Positions 16,740 through 27,554 of a stretch of DNA of 64,000 bases are shown here, one piece after another. Location of the stretch: the NCBI RefSeq assembly GCF_000956525.1, contig NZ_JYIW01000026.1:558001-622000 (forward strand), in the 5' to 3' direction. Origin of the DNA: Microbacterium oxydans. GTDB lineage: Bacteria > Actinomycetota > Actinomycetes > Actinomycetales > Microbacteriaceae. The notes beneath the pieces are model-generated. The model did no database searches, was not told the DNA's origin, and saw only the letters and a program-made list of their open reading frames with translations. How positions within the stretch are numbered: the stretch's first letter is position 1; every line of letters begins with the position of its first letter. A program made the position numbers and the translations under genes.

Positions 16740-18440
16740 GTGAACGCGTTCCAGCCTCCGCGCCCGTGGGTCGCCAGCTATGCCGCCGGCGTCCCGGAAG
16801 ACCTCGACCCGGTCTCGGGCTCGCTGATCGACATCGTCGCCGCATCGGCAAGGGACTACCCGGATGCACCCGCGCTGCAGTTCTTCGAGAAGGAGACGAG
16901 CTACGCGCAGCTGCAGGAGGCGATCGAGCGCGCAGCATCCGGTCTCCGTGACCTCGGCGTCCGCGCCGGCGACCCGGTCGCCATCGTGCTGCCGAACTGT
17001 CCGCAGCACATCATCGCCTTCTACGCGGTGCTCCGTCTCGGCGCGGTCGTCGTCGAGCACAACCCGCTCTACACGCCGCGCGAGCTGCGCAAGCAGTTCG
17101 AGGATCACGGCGCAAAGCACGCGATCGTGTGGAACAAGGTCGTCGCCACCGTGCAGGACTTCCCAGCCGATCTCGCCGTGACGTCGCTCGTGTCCGTCGA
17201 CGTGACCCGGGCGATGCCGTTCCTCACCCGTGTCGCGCTCCGGCTGCCGGTCGCCAAGGCCAGAGAGTCGCGTGCGGCGCTGACCGAGAAGGTGCGCGGC
17301 ACCGTCACCTGGGATGCCCTGGTGACCTCGACTCCACTGCCTGCCTCGCACCCGTCCCCGTCGACCGATGACCTCGCGATCATCCAGTACACCTCTGGCA
17401 CTACCGGTACCCCGAAGGGTGCGGCGCTCACGCACCGGAACCTGCTCGCCAACGCCGCGCAGGCGAGGGCGTGGGTGCCGTCGATCCAGCGCGGCAAGGG
17501 CTGCGTGGTCTACGCCGTGCTGCCGATGTTCCACGCCTACGGCCTCACACTGTGCCTGACGTTCGCCATGTCGATGGGCGCGCGGCTCGTGCTCTTCCCG
17601 AAGTTCGACCCCGATCTCGTGCTGACGGTGATGAAGAAGCATCCCGCCACCTTCCTGCCGCTGGTCCCGCCGATCGCGGATCGCCTGCTCGCCGCCGCGA
17701 CTGCGAAGGGCGTCTCGTTGGAAGGCGTCGAAGTCGCGATCTCCGGCGCCATGGCGCTGCCGCACGAGCTCGTCGTGCCCTTCGAGGCCGCGACGCACGG
17801 CTACCTGGTCGAGGGGTACGGGTTGAGCGAGTGCTCACCGGTGCTCATGGCCAATCCCGTCGCAGCGCACCGTGTGCCTGGCACGGTCGGGCTCCCGATC
17901 CCGGGCACCGAGTGTCGCGTGGTCGACCCCGAGAATCCGACGCAGGATGTCGCGCAGGGATCTCCGGGTGAGCTGCTGGTGCGCGGCCCCCAGGTGTTCG
18001 CGGGCTACTACGGGAAGCCCGAGGAGACCGAGGCGGTCCTCGTCGGCGACTGGTTCCGGACCGGCGACATCGTGACGATCGACGAGGCCGGATTCGTCCG
18101 CATCGTCGACCGCATCAAGGAACTCATCATCACGGGCGGCTTCAACGTGGCACCGACCGAGGTCGAGAACGCATTGCGCCAGCATTCGCTGGTGTCAGAC
18201 GCCGCGGTCGTCGGTCTTCCCAGCGAGCATTCCGGCGAGGAGGTCGTCGCAGCGATCGTCGTGGACGGCGCGAGCGACCTCGACGTGGAGCAGATCCGGG
18301 AATTCACGCGCACGATCCTCACGCCGTACAAGGTGCCGCGCCGCATCTTCGTGGTCGACGAACTGCCGAAGTCACTCATCGGGAAGGTGCTGCGGCGACA
18401 GGTCAGGGAGAAGCTCCTGTCCTTGACGACCGGTGCGTGA
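16740..18440 (+). CDS. long-chain fatty acid-CoA ligase (AMP-forming)
   Basis: An ANL-superfamily adenylating enzyme that activates a carboxylic acid, most likely a long-chain fatty acid, to its CoA thioester. Motifs present: YTSGTTGTPKGAALTH near residue 220 (P-loop), EGYGLSECSPV near 359, GDIVTIDEAGFVRIVDRIKELI near 442, and the C-terminal catalytic Lys in PKSLIGKVLRR. The 566-aa length suits FadD-type ligases. Exact chain length is not readable. The GTG lies six bases after TATGCT (leaderless). Its 3' end meets the helicase promoter region. Confidence 0.88.
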   Translation: MNAFQPPRPWVASYAAGVPEDLDPVSGSLIDIVAASARDYPDAPALQFFEKETSYAQLQEAIERAASGLRDLGVRAGDPVAIVLPNCPQHIIAFYAVLRLGAVVVEHNPLYTPRELRKQFEDHGAKHAIVWNKVVATVQDFPADLAVTSLVSVDVTRAMPFLTRVALRLPVAKARESRAALTEKVRGTVTWDALVTSTPLPASHPSPSTDDLAIIQYTSGTTGTPKGAALTHRNLLANAAQARAWVPSIQRGKGCVVYAVLPMFHAYGLTLCLTFAMSMGARLVLFPKFDPDLVLTVMKKHPATFLPLVPPIADRLLAAATAKGVSLEGVEVAISGAMALPHELVVPFEAATHGYLVEGYGLSECSPVLMANPVAAHRVPGTVGLPIPGTECRVVDPENPTQDVAQGSPGELLVRGPQVFAGYYGKPEETEAVLVGDWFRTGDIVTIDEAGFVRIVDRIKELIITGGFNVAPTEVENALRQHSLVSDAAVVGLPSEHSGEEVVAAIVVDGASDLDVEQIREFTRTILTPYKVPRRIFVVDELPKSLIGKVLRRQVREKLLSLTTGA

Positions 18441-18475
18441 GGACGCCCTCACAGGCACGAACAGGCCGAGAGCGC

Positions 18476-18481
18476 TACCCT
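18476..18481 (+). promoter_or_regulatory. -10 box of leaderless DEAD-box helicase gene
   Basis: TACCCT, six bases before the GTG at 18488. Confidence 0.5.
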
Positions 18482-18487
18482 TGGGTA

Positions 18488-20311
18488 GTGACTCCTGAAG
18501 ATGCAGTACTGACCGACGCCCCCGAGGACTCCCCCGCGACCCCCGGATTCGAGGAACTCGGCATCTCCGGGCCCGTCCTCAAGGCGATCCGTGATCTCGG
18601 ATACGAGACCCCTTCCCCCATCCAGGCCGCGACGATTCCGACGCTGCTCGCCGGACGCGACGTCGTCGGCATGGCCCAGACCGGAACCGGCAAGACGGCC
18701 GCGTTCGCCCTCCCCGTGCTCGAACGGCTCGACGTGTCGCAGAAGTCGCCGCAGGCGCTCGTGCTCGCGCCGACCCGTGAGCTCGCGCTCCAGGTGTGCG
18801 AGGCCTTCGAGTCCTACGCCTCGAAGATGAAGGGCGTGCACATGCTGCCCGTCTACGGCGGACAGGCATACGGCGTGCAGCTCTCCGCACTGCGCCGTGG
18901 CGTGCACGTGGTCGTCGGAACTCCCGGCCGCATCATGGACCACCTCGCCAAGGGCACGCTCGACCTCTCGCAGCTGCAGTACCTCGTGCTCGACGAGGCC
19001 GACGAGATGCTGAAGATGGGCTTCGCGGAAGACGTGGAGCAGATCCTCGCGCAGACGCCCGTCGAGAAGCAGGTCGCGCTGTTCTCGGCGACCATGCCCC
19101 CGCAGATCCGTCGCCTCGCGCAGCAGTACCTGCGCGATCCGGAAGAGATCAGCATCAAGTCGAAGACCGCAACCGGCACGAACATCACGCAGCGGTATCT
19201 CGTGGTGTCGTACCAGCAGAAGGTCGACGCGCTCACGCGCATCCTCGAGGTCGAGAACTTCGACGGCATGATCGTCTTCGTCCGCACGAAGAACGAGACC
19301 GAGACGCTCGCCGAGAAGCTCCGGGCCCGCGGATACTCCGCAGCGGCCATCAACGGTGACGTCCCCCAGGCGCAGCGCGAGCGCAGCGTGAACCAGCTGA
19401 AGGACGCCAAGCTCGACATCCTCGTCGCGACCGATGTCGCCGCTCGTGGTCTCGACGTCGAGCGCATCAGCCACGTCATCAACTTCGACATCCCCACCGA
19501 CACCGAGTCGTACGTGCACCGCATCGGCCGCACCGGTCGCGCTGGACGGAGCGGTGACGCGATCAGCTTCATCACCCCGCGCGAGCGCTACCTGCTCAAG
19601 CACATCGAGAAGGCGACGCGTCAGGTTCCGACCCAGATGCAGTTGCCGACCACCGACGATGTGAACACCACGCGTCTCGCCCGTTTCGACGATGCGATCA
19701 CCGCTGCGCTCGGCGACGCCGCCCGCGTCGACAAGTTCCGCGACGTCATCGCCCACTACGTGCGCAACCACGACGTGCCCGAGGCCGATGTGGCCGCGGC
19801 TCTCGCCATCGTCGCGCAGGGCGACAGCCCGTTGCTGCTCGACCCGGCCGATGACCGCCTCGCCAGGGCGGTCGAGGCCGATGGCCGTCCGCCGCGCGAG
19901 CGTGCCGCCCGTGAGCCCCGCGAACCGCGCACCGAGCGTCGCGGGCGCGGCGACTACACCGCGTACCGCATCGAGGTCGGCCGTCGCCACCGTGTCGAGC
20001 CGCGTCAGATCGTCGGCGCGCTCGCGAACGAGGGTGGACTGGGACGTGACGACTTCGGCGTCATCAACATCCGTCCGGACTTCTCGACGGTCGAACTGCC
20101 CTCGAACCTGAGCCCGTCGGTGCTGGAGAAGCTGCGTGACACGCGCATCTCCGGACGCCTGATCGAGATCAAGCCGGACCGCGGTCCGGCGGGTCGTCGC
20201 CCGCGCGACACCGACGGCGGTGACCGTTTCGAGCGCCGCGACCGGGATGACCGTCCTGCTCGCACGGATCGCGACGAGAAGCCGTTCCGCAAGCCCCGCC
20301 ACAAGAGCTGA
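18488..20311 (+). CDS. deaD: DEAD-box RNA helicase (DeaD/CsdA-like)
   Basis: An ATP-dependent RNA helicase for ribosome assembly and cold-sensitive RNA remodelling. It shows the Q motif (GYETPSPIQ), Walker A AQTGTGKTAA, LDEADEML, SATMPPQIR and HRIGRTGRAGR. After the helicase core comes a DbpA-type RNA-binding domain (GDYTAYRIEVGRRHRVEP and later) and a basic Arg/Asp-rich tail that should bind RNA non-specifically. The GTG at 18488 is preferred over an earlier in-frame ATG because TACCCT sits six bases before it and the upstream codons overlap the ligase end. The length is 607 aa. Confidence 0.9.
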   Translation: MTPEDAVLTDAPEDSPATPGFEELGISGPVLKAIRDLGYETPSPIQAATIPTLLAGRDVVGMAQTGTGKTAAFALPVLERLDVSQKSPQALVLAPTRELALQVCEAFESYASKMKGVHMLPVYGGQAYGVQLSALRRGVHVVVGTPGRIMDHLAKGTLDLSQLQYLVLDEADEMLKMGFAEDVEQILAQTPVEKQVALFSATMPPQIRRLAQQYLRDPEEISIKSKTATGTNITQRYLVVSYQQKVDALTRILEVENFDGMIVFVRTKNETETLAEKLRARGYSAAAINGDVPQAQRERSVNQLKDAKLDILVATDVAARGLDVERISHVINFDIPTDTESYVHRIGRTGRAGRSGDAISFITPRERYLLKHIEKATRQVPTQMQLPTTDDVNTTRLARFDDAITAALGDAARVDKFRDVIAHYVRNHDVPEADVAAALAIVAQGDSPLLLDPADDRLARAVEADGRPPRERAAREPREPRTERRGRGDYTAYRIEVGRRHRVEPRQIVGALANEGGLGRDDFGVINIRPDFSTVELPSNLSPSVLEKLRDTRISGRLIEIKPDRGPAGRRPRDTDGGDRFERRDRDDRPARTDRDEKPFRKPRHKS

Positions 20312-20329
20312 GGCTCAGCACGACATTCG

Positions 20330-20363
20330 AATGAGCGGGGCCGGTTCGCCGGCTCCGCTCATT
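20330..20363 (+). terminator. terminator of the DEAD-box helicase gene
   Basis: A 15-bp stem (AATGAGCGGGGCCGG, one G-T wobble) with a TTCG loop, followed by CGTCTTCT. It lies 18 bases after the stop codon. Confidence 0.85.
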
Positions 20364-20414
20364 CGTCTTCTCCGGAGCCTCACTCCGTCGGACGCAGGAC
20401 TTCGCGGCCTCGTG

Positions 20415-20573
20415 TCAGGCCGTGCCGCGGGTGAGCTGTGCGGCCACGTCGACCAGCTGCTCCGGGTGCACCAGGAGTGCGCGTTGCTCGGGATTCTCGA
20501 TCAGGTGCGCCAACAGACGGCATCTGGAGTGAGGCGCAGGTGGTGTCAGCCAGGATCTCCGACCGCAAGCGCC
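20415..20573 (-). other. possible small ORF or gene remnant downstream of ligA
   Basis: The gap between the helicase terminator and ligA contains an open minus-strand frame of 52 codons. It reads as protein-like sequence ending ...RLLAHLIENPEQRALLVHPEQ and then LVDVAAQLTRGTA. It has no ATG or GTG at its upstream end, only TTG or CTG candidates, and no ribosome site. It may be the 3' remnant of a decayed gene or a small TTG-initiated protein. Nothing else was seen in 20312-20604 apart from the terminator. Confidence 0.3.
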
Positions 20574-20604
20574 TCAGGAACGGCGATCAGCGGCCCGTAG
20601 CGCT

Positions 20605-22953
<2,349 letters not shown>

Positions 22954-23018
22954 CGAGCGGTCGCCGACATGACACCGGTGCGACGCCGACGAGGCGGGAA
23001 GCCCAGCAGCAGTGCGAC

Positions 23019-24116
23019 TCAGACCGCCGCGGGAACCGCCGAGACGGTGCGGTCGATCGTGAACTGACCGAGTACACGGGTCGAGATGTAGAGCACGGCG
23101 GTCTGACCGGGAGCGACGCCGTCGAGCGGCTGATCCGGAACGACCCGCACGCCGTCGGTCGAGACGTACGCGGTCGCCGGAACAGGCTCGGCGTGCGCCC
23201 GGATCTGCACCTCGCACGCGAACTCGTCAGCGGTCGGCGCGGCTCCCGCCCAGCTGAACCGCTCCCCCGAGATCTCACCGATCGCGAGTGCTTCCTTCGG
23301 CCCGACGACGACCGTGTTCGAGACCGGACGCACTTCGAGCACGAACCGCGGCTTTCCATCAGCTGCCGGGACCCCGAGCTTCAGTCCGCGGCGCTGGCCG
23401 ACGGTGAACGCGTGGGCTCCCTCGTGCGAGCCGACGACCGATCCGGCTCGGTCGACGATCTCGCCAGTGGCCGTGCCGACCTTCTCGGCGAGCCAACCAC
23501 GGGTGTCGCCGTCCGGGATGAAGCAGATGTCGTGGCTGTCGGGCTTCTGCGCGACCGTGAGACCGCGCTCGGCGGCCTCGGCGCGCACGACGGCCTTCGA
23601 CGGCGTCGTGCCGAGCGGGAAGTAGGTATGCGCAAGCTGCTCAGCGGTCAGGACGCCGAGCACATAGGACTGATCCTTCGCGTTATCGGCAGCGCGATGC
23701 AGCTCGAGTCCCTGCTCACCATCGATCAGCGTCGCGTAGTGACCGGTGCACACGGCGTCGAACCCGAGTTCGATCGCGCGCTCGAGCAGCGCAGCGAACT
23801 TGATCTTCTCGTTGCATCGCATGCATGGGTTCGGAGTGCGCCCGGCCTGGTACTCGGCGATGAAGTCGTCGATCACGTCGTCGCGGAACCGCTCAGAGAA
23901 GTCCCAGACGTAGAAAGGTATCCCGAGGAGATCCGACGCCCTCCGGGCATCCATCGCGTCCTCGATCGTGCAGCAGCCGCGGCTGCCGGTACGGAGCGTC
24001 CCTCCGGCACGCGAGAGCGCGAGGTGCACGCCGACCACATCATGACCGGCATCCACCGCGCGGGCAGCGGCGACGGCGGAGTCCACTCCCCCGCTCATGG
24101 CCGCAAGAATACGCAT
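23019..24116 (-). CDS. mnmA: tRNA-specific 2-thiouridylase MnmA
   Basis: Adds sulfur at C2 of the wobble uridine in tRNA-Lys, tRNA-Glu and tRNA-Gln, using persulfide from a cysteine desulfurase. It shows the PP-loop [13 protein letters not shown] at residues 6-18, the first catalytic Cys in [12 protein letters not shown] near 100, CTGHYATL, and the second Cys in [10 protein letters not shown] near 200. The 365-aa length is standard. The adjacent upstream gene encodes the likely sulfur donor. The -10 TAGACT lies six bases before the ATG, and the desulfurase stop codon TAG is inside this -10 box. Confidence 0.95.
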   Translation of the reverse strand: MRILAAMSGGVDSAVAAARAVDAGHDVVGVHLALSRAGGTLRTGSRGCCTIEDAMDARRASDLLGIPFYVWDFSERFRDDVIDDFIAEYQAGRTPNPCMRCNEKIKFAALLERAIELGFDAVCTGHYATLIDGEQGLELHRAADNAKDQSYVLGVLTAEQLAHTYFPLGTTPSKAVVRAEAAERGLTVAQKPDSHDICFIPDGDTRGWLAEKVGTATGEIVDRAGSVVGSHEGAHAFTVGQRRGLKLGVPAADGKPRFVLEVRPVSNTVVVGPKEALAIGEISGERFSWAGAAPTADEFACEVQIRAHAEPVPATAYVSTDGVRVVPDQPLDGVAPGQTAVLYISTRVLGQFTIDRTVSAVPAAV

Positions 24117-24122
24117 GAGTCC

Positions 24123-24128
24123 AGTCTA
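24123..24128 (-). promoter_or_regulatory. -10 box of leaderless mnmA
   Basis: TAGACT on the minus strand, six bases before the ATG at 24116. Its first three bases are the stop codon of the cysteine desulfurase gene. Confidence 0.55.
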
Positions 24129-25301
24129 CGAGCGAGAAGCTGGACCGGACCCGGATGCCCTGAGGTACGCGTCTCCGATCGCCGCGAGCACGGCATCCAC
24201 ATCGGCATCCGTCGAGGTGCGGCCCAGCGTGAAACGCAGCACACTCCTGGCATCGGCCTCGTCGCGACCCATCGCGATCACGACGTGCGAGGGCTCTGCG
24301 ACACCCGCCTGGCAGGCTGACCCGGTCGAGGCTGCAACGCCTGCGACGTCGAGCAGGAACAGCAGGCTCTCCCCGACCGCGCCGGGGAACAGCACGTGCA
24401 CGTTCCCCGGCAGACGGTCGACGGGATCGCCGAGCAGCACGGCGGTCGGGACCCGTGATCGGATGCCGTCGGCGAGCCGATCCCGCAGCGCGCGGAGCCG
24501 GACGCTCTCCGACACCCGCTCACGCTCCGCGAGTTCGAGCGCCGTCGCGAACGCCACAGCGCCGGGAACGTCCTGGGTACCCGCGCGCAATCCGCGCTGC
24601 TGGGCACCGCCGCGGAGCAGCGCCTCGAGACGAGCGGTCCGAGCCACCACGAGCGCGCCGATGCCGACGGGCGCCGCGATCTTGTGTCCCGCCACGCTCA
24701 GCGCGACCAGGCCCACGCCCGCTCCGGCGTCGCCGCGGAGCCGACGGAACGACACCGGGACATGTCCGAGGGCCGATACGGCGTCCAGATGCAGCGGGAC
24801 GCCGGCCGACGCCGCGGCGGCGGAGAGCGTCGCGGCATCGTTGATCGTGCCCACCTCGTTGTTCGCGATCAGTGCGGTCGCCAGTGCCGCACCGGGGAGT
24901 CGCTCCGCGAAGAGCAGCGGATCGATCCTCGCCTGCGTAGACACGGGCACGGAGCGAACGTTCGCGCCGCGAGCCGCGAGTGCGGCGACCGTGTCCATGG
25001 TCGCGTGATGCTCGGCATCCGGCAGCACGATCGCATCGGTTTCATCTGCGCGTGCACTCCACAGCCCCTGCAGCGCGAGGTTGATCGACTCGGTGCCCCC
25101 GGAGGTGAACACGACCTCGATCGGGTCGGATTCGAGCACCGCTGCGACGCGTTCACGTGCCTCTTCCAGCACCCGGCGGGCGTCCTGCCCTGCACCGTGC
25201 GTCGACGATGCGTTCCCGACCGTGTCCGACGCCGCGAGCCAGGCGTCTCGCACTTCGGGGCGCAGCGGAGTCGTCGCCGCGTGATCGAGGTAATGCCGCA
25301 T
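24126..25301 (-). CDS. cysteine desulfurase (NifS/IscS-like)
   Basis: A PLP enzyme that removes sulfur from cysteine to give alanine and an enzyme persulfide. It shows YLDHAATTPLRPEV at the N-terminus, TSGGTESINLAL near residue 72, the PLP Lys in VAGHKIAAPVGIG near 200, and the reactive Cys in ASTGSACQAG near 325. The length is 391 aa. The ATG at 25301 is chosen because the family begins MxxYLDHAATTP; the long open frame continuing upstream is antisense to glgX and is rejected. Position directly before mnmA suggests it feeds tRNA thiolation. Confidence 0.92.
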   Translation of the reverse strand: MRHYLDHAATTPLRPEVRDAWLAASDTVGNASSTHGAGQDARRVLEEARERVAAVLESDPIEVVFTSGGTESINLALQGLWSARADETDAIVLPDAEHHATMDTVAALAARGANVRSVPVSTQARIDPLLFAERLPGAALATALIANNEVGTINDAATLSAAAASAGVPLHLDAVSALGHVPVSFRRLRGDAGAGVGLVALSVAGHKIAAPVGIGALVVARTARLEALLRGGAQQRGLRAGTQDVPGAVAFATALELAERERVSESVRLRALRDRLADGIRSRVPTAVLLGDPVDRLPGNVHVLFPGAVGESLLFLLDVAGVAASTGSACQAGVAEPSHVVIAMGRDEADARSVLRFTLGRTSTDADVDAVLAAIGDAYLRASGSGPASRS

Positions 25302-25382
25302 GTTCCCATGCTCTCTCATTTCGACCGGGTCACGGCGTGCACGTCTGTGCATCCGCCGTCCGTCCGGGCGTTCCGCGCCCTC

Positions 25383-25388
25383 TAGGGT
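25383..25388 (+). promoter_or_regulatory. -10 box of leaderless glgX
   Basis: TAGGGT, six bases before the ATG at 25395. Confidence 0.5.
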
Positions 25389-25394
25389 GTATTC

Positions 25395-27467
25395 ATGCCC
25401 GCGACCCGAGACTTCACCGCGCCCGGCGGAACCGCACTCGACAACCTCGGCGTGCGTCTGCACGACGGAGTCGGCACGCTCCGCGTCTGGTCGCAGAACG
25501 CCGCATCCGTCGAGCTCGTCGTGTTCGACGCCACAGACCTCGACTGGGCGACCGATCAGATCGCGCTCGATCGGCTGCCAGGCGGCATCTGGGAGGTCAC
25601 CACTCCCCTGCTGCAGGCCGGTACCAGGTATGCGATCCGCGTGGGCGGCCCGCACGGGCCGGGCAACACCTTCAACCCGGAGACCATGCTCCTCGACCCG
25701 TACGCGCGCGGTCTCGCACAGGGCGACGGCTACGAGGAGTGGCGCAGCGTCGTGATCGTCGACGGCTTCGACTGGGGCGACTCGCAGAAGCCTCGCGTGC
25801 CGCTCGACCGCACGATCATCTACGAGGGTCACCTCAAGGGGCTCACGAAGCGGCATCCCGGCGTTCCGCCCGCGCTGCACGGCACCTATGCGGGGCTCGC
25901 GCATCCCGCGATGATCGAGTACTTCCATTCCATCGGCATCACCTCGGTCGAGCTGCTCCCGGTGCATGCATTCGTGCCGGAGCCGCGGCTCCTCGAGCGC
26001 GGGCTCACCAACTACTGGGGCTACAACACCCTCAACTTCTTCACACCGCACACGGCGTACGCGACCGATGAGGCCAGGAAGGAAGGCCCGGAGGCGGTGC
26101 TCGCCGAGTTCAAGGGCATGGTGCGGCTGCTGCACGAGGCCGGGCTCGAGGTCATCCTGGATGTGGTCTACAACCACACCTCCGAGGAAGGCATCGGCGG
26201 ACCGCGATCGAGCCTGCGCGGCATCGACAATGCGAGCTACTACCGGCAGGACGACGCGGGCATCTACATCGACACCACCGGTTGCGGCAACACACTGAAC
26301 ACCTCGACGGATGCCGGCGCCAGGCTCGTGCTGGACTCGCTGCGCTACTGGGCGCAGGAGATGCAGATCGACGGATTCCGGTTCGACCTCGCGACCGCGA
26401 TCGCCCGCGACGGGGCGCACACCTACACTCCAGAGCACCCGCTGCTCACGGCGATCGCGAACGATCCGGTGCTGCGCGACACCAAGCTCATCACCGAGCC
26501 ATGGGACGTCGGCCTGGGCGGCTGGCACACCGGGAACTTCCCTGCCGGCTGGCATGAGTGGAACGACCGCTACCGTGACCGCGTCCGCAATTTCTGGCTC
26601 AGCGACATCGACTACGCGCGGCGAGCGTCCGCACCGGTCGGCATCGGCGGGTTCGCGACCCGGCTCGCGGGATCGTCGAACACGTTCTGCGACGAACGAG
26701 GGCCGCTCGCGAGCGTGAACTTCGTCACCGCCCACGACGGCTTCACACTGCACGATCTGGTGGCGTACGACGTCAAGCACAACGATGCCAACGGCGAGCA
26801 GAACCGCGACGGCGCCGACATGAACCGCTCGTTCAACCACGGCGTCGAGGGTCCGACCGACGACCCGACGATCCTGGCCGCACGGCGCAAGGCGATGCGC
26901 AACCTGCTCGGCACGCTGCTGCTCTCCGCCGGCATCCCGATGCTGACCGCGGGCGATGAGGTCGGACGCACGCAGCGCGGGAACAACAACGCTTACGCCC
27001 AGGACTCGGCGCTCACCTGGCTCGGTTGGGAGTTCGAGCCGTGGCAGGACGACCTCCGAGCCCACGTGACGCGCCTGATCCAGCTGCGCGCGGAGAATCC
27101 GGCCCTTCGGCCCAGTCGGTATGCGCGTCTGGGAGAGCACATCCCGAACGCTTCGGTGATGGACTGGTTCGACCAGAACGGCGAGACGATGGAGAGCAGC
27201 CGCTGGAACGATCCGCGAAATCGGACGCTGCAGTACGTAGCCGCCTCCACGCCGGAGAACGAGGACTACAACCGCATCCTCCTGATCGTGCACGGCACCG
27301 AGTCGCCGATCGACGTCACCCTGCCGGTGGAGATCGAGGACGCGACCCGATTCGTGTCGCTCTGGTCGAGCGCCGATGAGCGCCCATCGGATGCCGGCGG
27401 CGTGTTCGCGCCCGGCGATGTCCTGCCGATCCCCGGCACCTCGATGCACCTGTTCCGGGTGGAATGA
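25395..27467 (+). CDS. glgX: glycogen debranching enzyme GlgX
   Basis: A GH13 isoamylase-type enzyme that hydrolyses alpha-1,6 branches of glycogen or limit dextrin. It has an N-terminal CBM48-like domain (LRVWSQNAASVELVVFD), then the TIM barrel with YLDVVYNHT-type region (VILDVVYNHT), nucleophile Asp in GFRFDLATA, acid Glu in LITEPWDVG and transition-state Asp in FVTAHDGFTL. The 690-aa length is normal. A TAGGGT -10 lies six bases before the ATG. It is first in a co-directional run with glgE and glgB, but a hairpin separates it from glgE. Confidence 0.94.
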   Translation: MPATRDFTAPGGTALDNLGVRLHDGVGTLRVWSQNAASVELVVFDATDLDWATDQIALDRLPGGIWEVTTPLLQAGTRYAIRVGGPHGPGNTFNPETMLLDPYARGLAQGDGYEEWRSVVIVDGFDWGDSQKPRVPLDRTIIYEGHLKGLTKRHPGVPPALHGTYAGLAHPAMIEYFHSIGITSVELLPVHAFVPEPRLLERGLTNYWGYNTLNFFTPHTAYATDEARKEGPEAVLAEFKGMVRLLHEAGLEVILDVVYNHTSEEGIGGPRSSLRGIDNASYYRQDDAGIYIDTTGCGNTLNTSTDAGARLVLDSLRYWAQEMQIDGFRFDLATAIARDGAHTYTPEHPLLTAIANDPVLRDTKLITEPWDVGLGGWHTGNFPAGWHEWNDRYRDRVRNFWLSDIDYARRASAPVGIGGFATRLAGSSNTFCDERGPLASVNFVTAHDGFTLHDLVAYDVKHNDANGEQNRDGADMNRSFNHGVEGPTDDPTILAARRKAMRNLLGTLLLSAGIPMLTAGDEVGRTQRGNNNAYAQDSALTWLGWEFEPWQDDLRAHVTRLIQLRAENPALRPSRYARLGEHIPNASVMDWFDQNGETMESSRWNDPRNRTLQYVAASTPENEDYNRILLIVHGTESPIDVTLPVEIEDATRFVSLWSSADERPSDAGGVFAPGDVLPIPGTSMHLFRVE

Positions 27468-27483
27468 CACCGCTGCCGTCGAA

Positions 27484-27515
27484 TTGACTTAAGGGGTGCC
27501 GACGCACCCTGTCAA
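27484..27515 (+). terminator. hairpin between glgX and glgE
   Basis: An inner stem GGGTGC-CGAC-GCACCC (27494-27509), flanked by TTGAC and GTCAA arms (27484-27488, 27511-27515). It begins 16 bases after the glgX stop. It could terminate glgX or serve as an operator; there is no T-run. Confidence 0.4.
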
Positions 27516-27542
27516 GTCGTTTCCGCAGCTCGCCACGGACGG

Positions 27543-27548
27543 TACATT
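27543..27548 (+). promoter_or_regulatory. -10 box of leaderless glgE
   Basis: TACATT, six bases before the GTG at 27555. Confidence 0.5.
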
Positions 27549-27554
27549 CGGGGT

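Noticed and set aside
25302..27470. Very long minus-strand open frame continuing upstream from the cysteine desulfurase
   Set aside because: It is fully antisense to glgX, whose catalytic motifs are intact. High GC content leaves antisense frames open by chance, and its translation has no recognisable motif.
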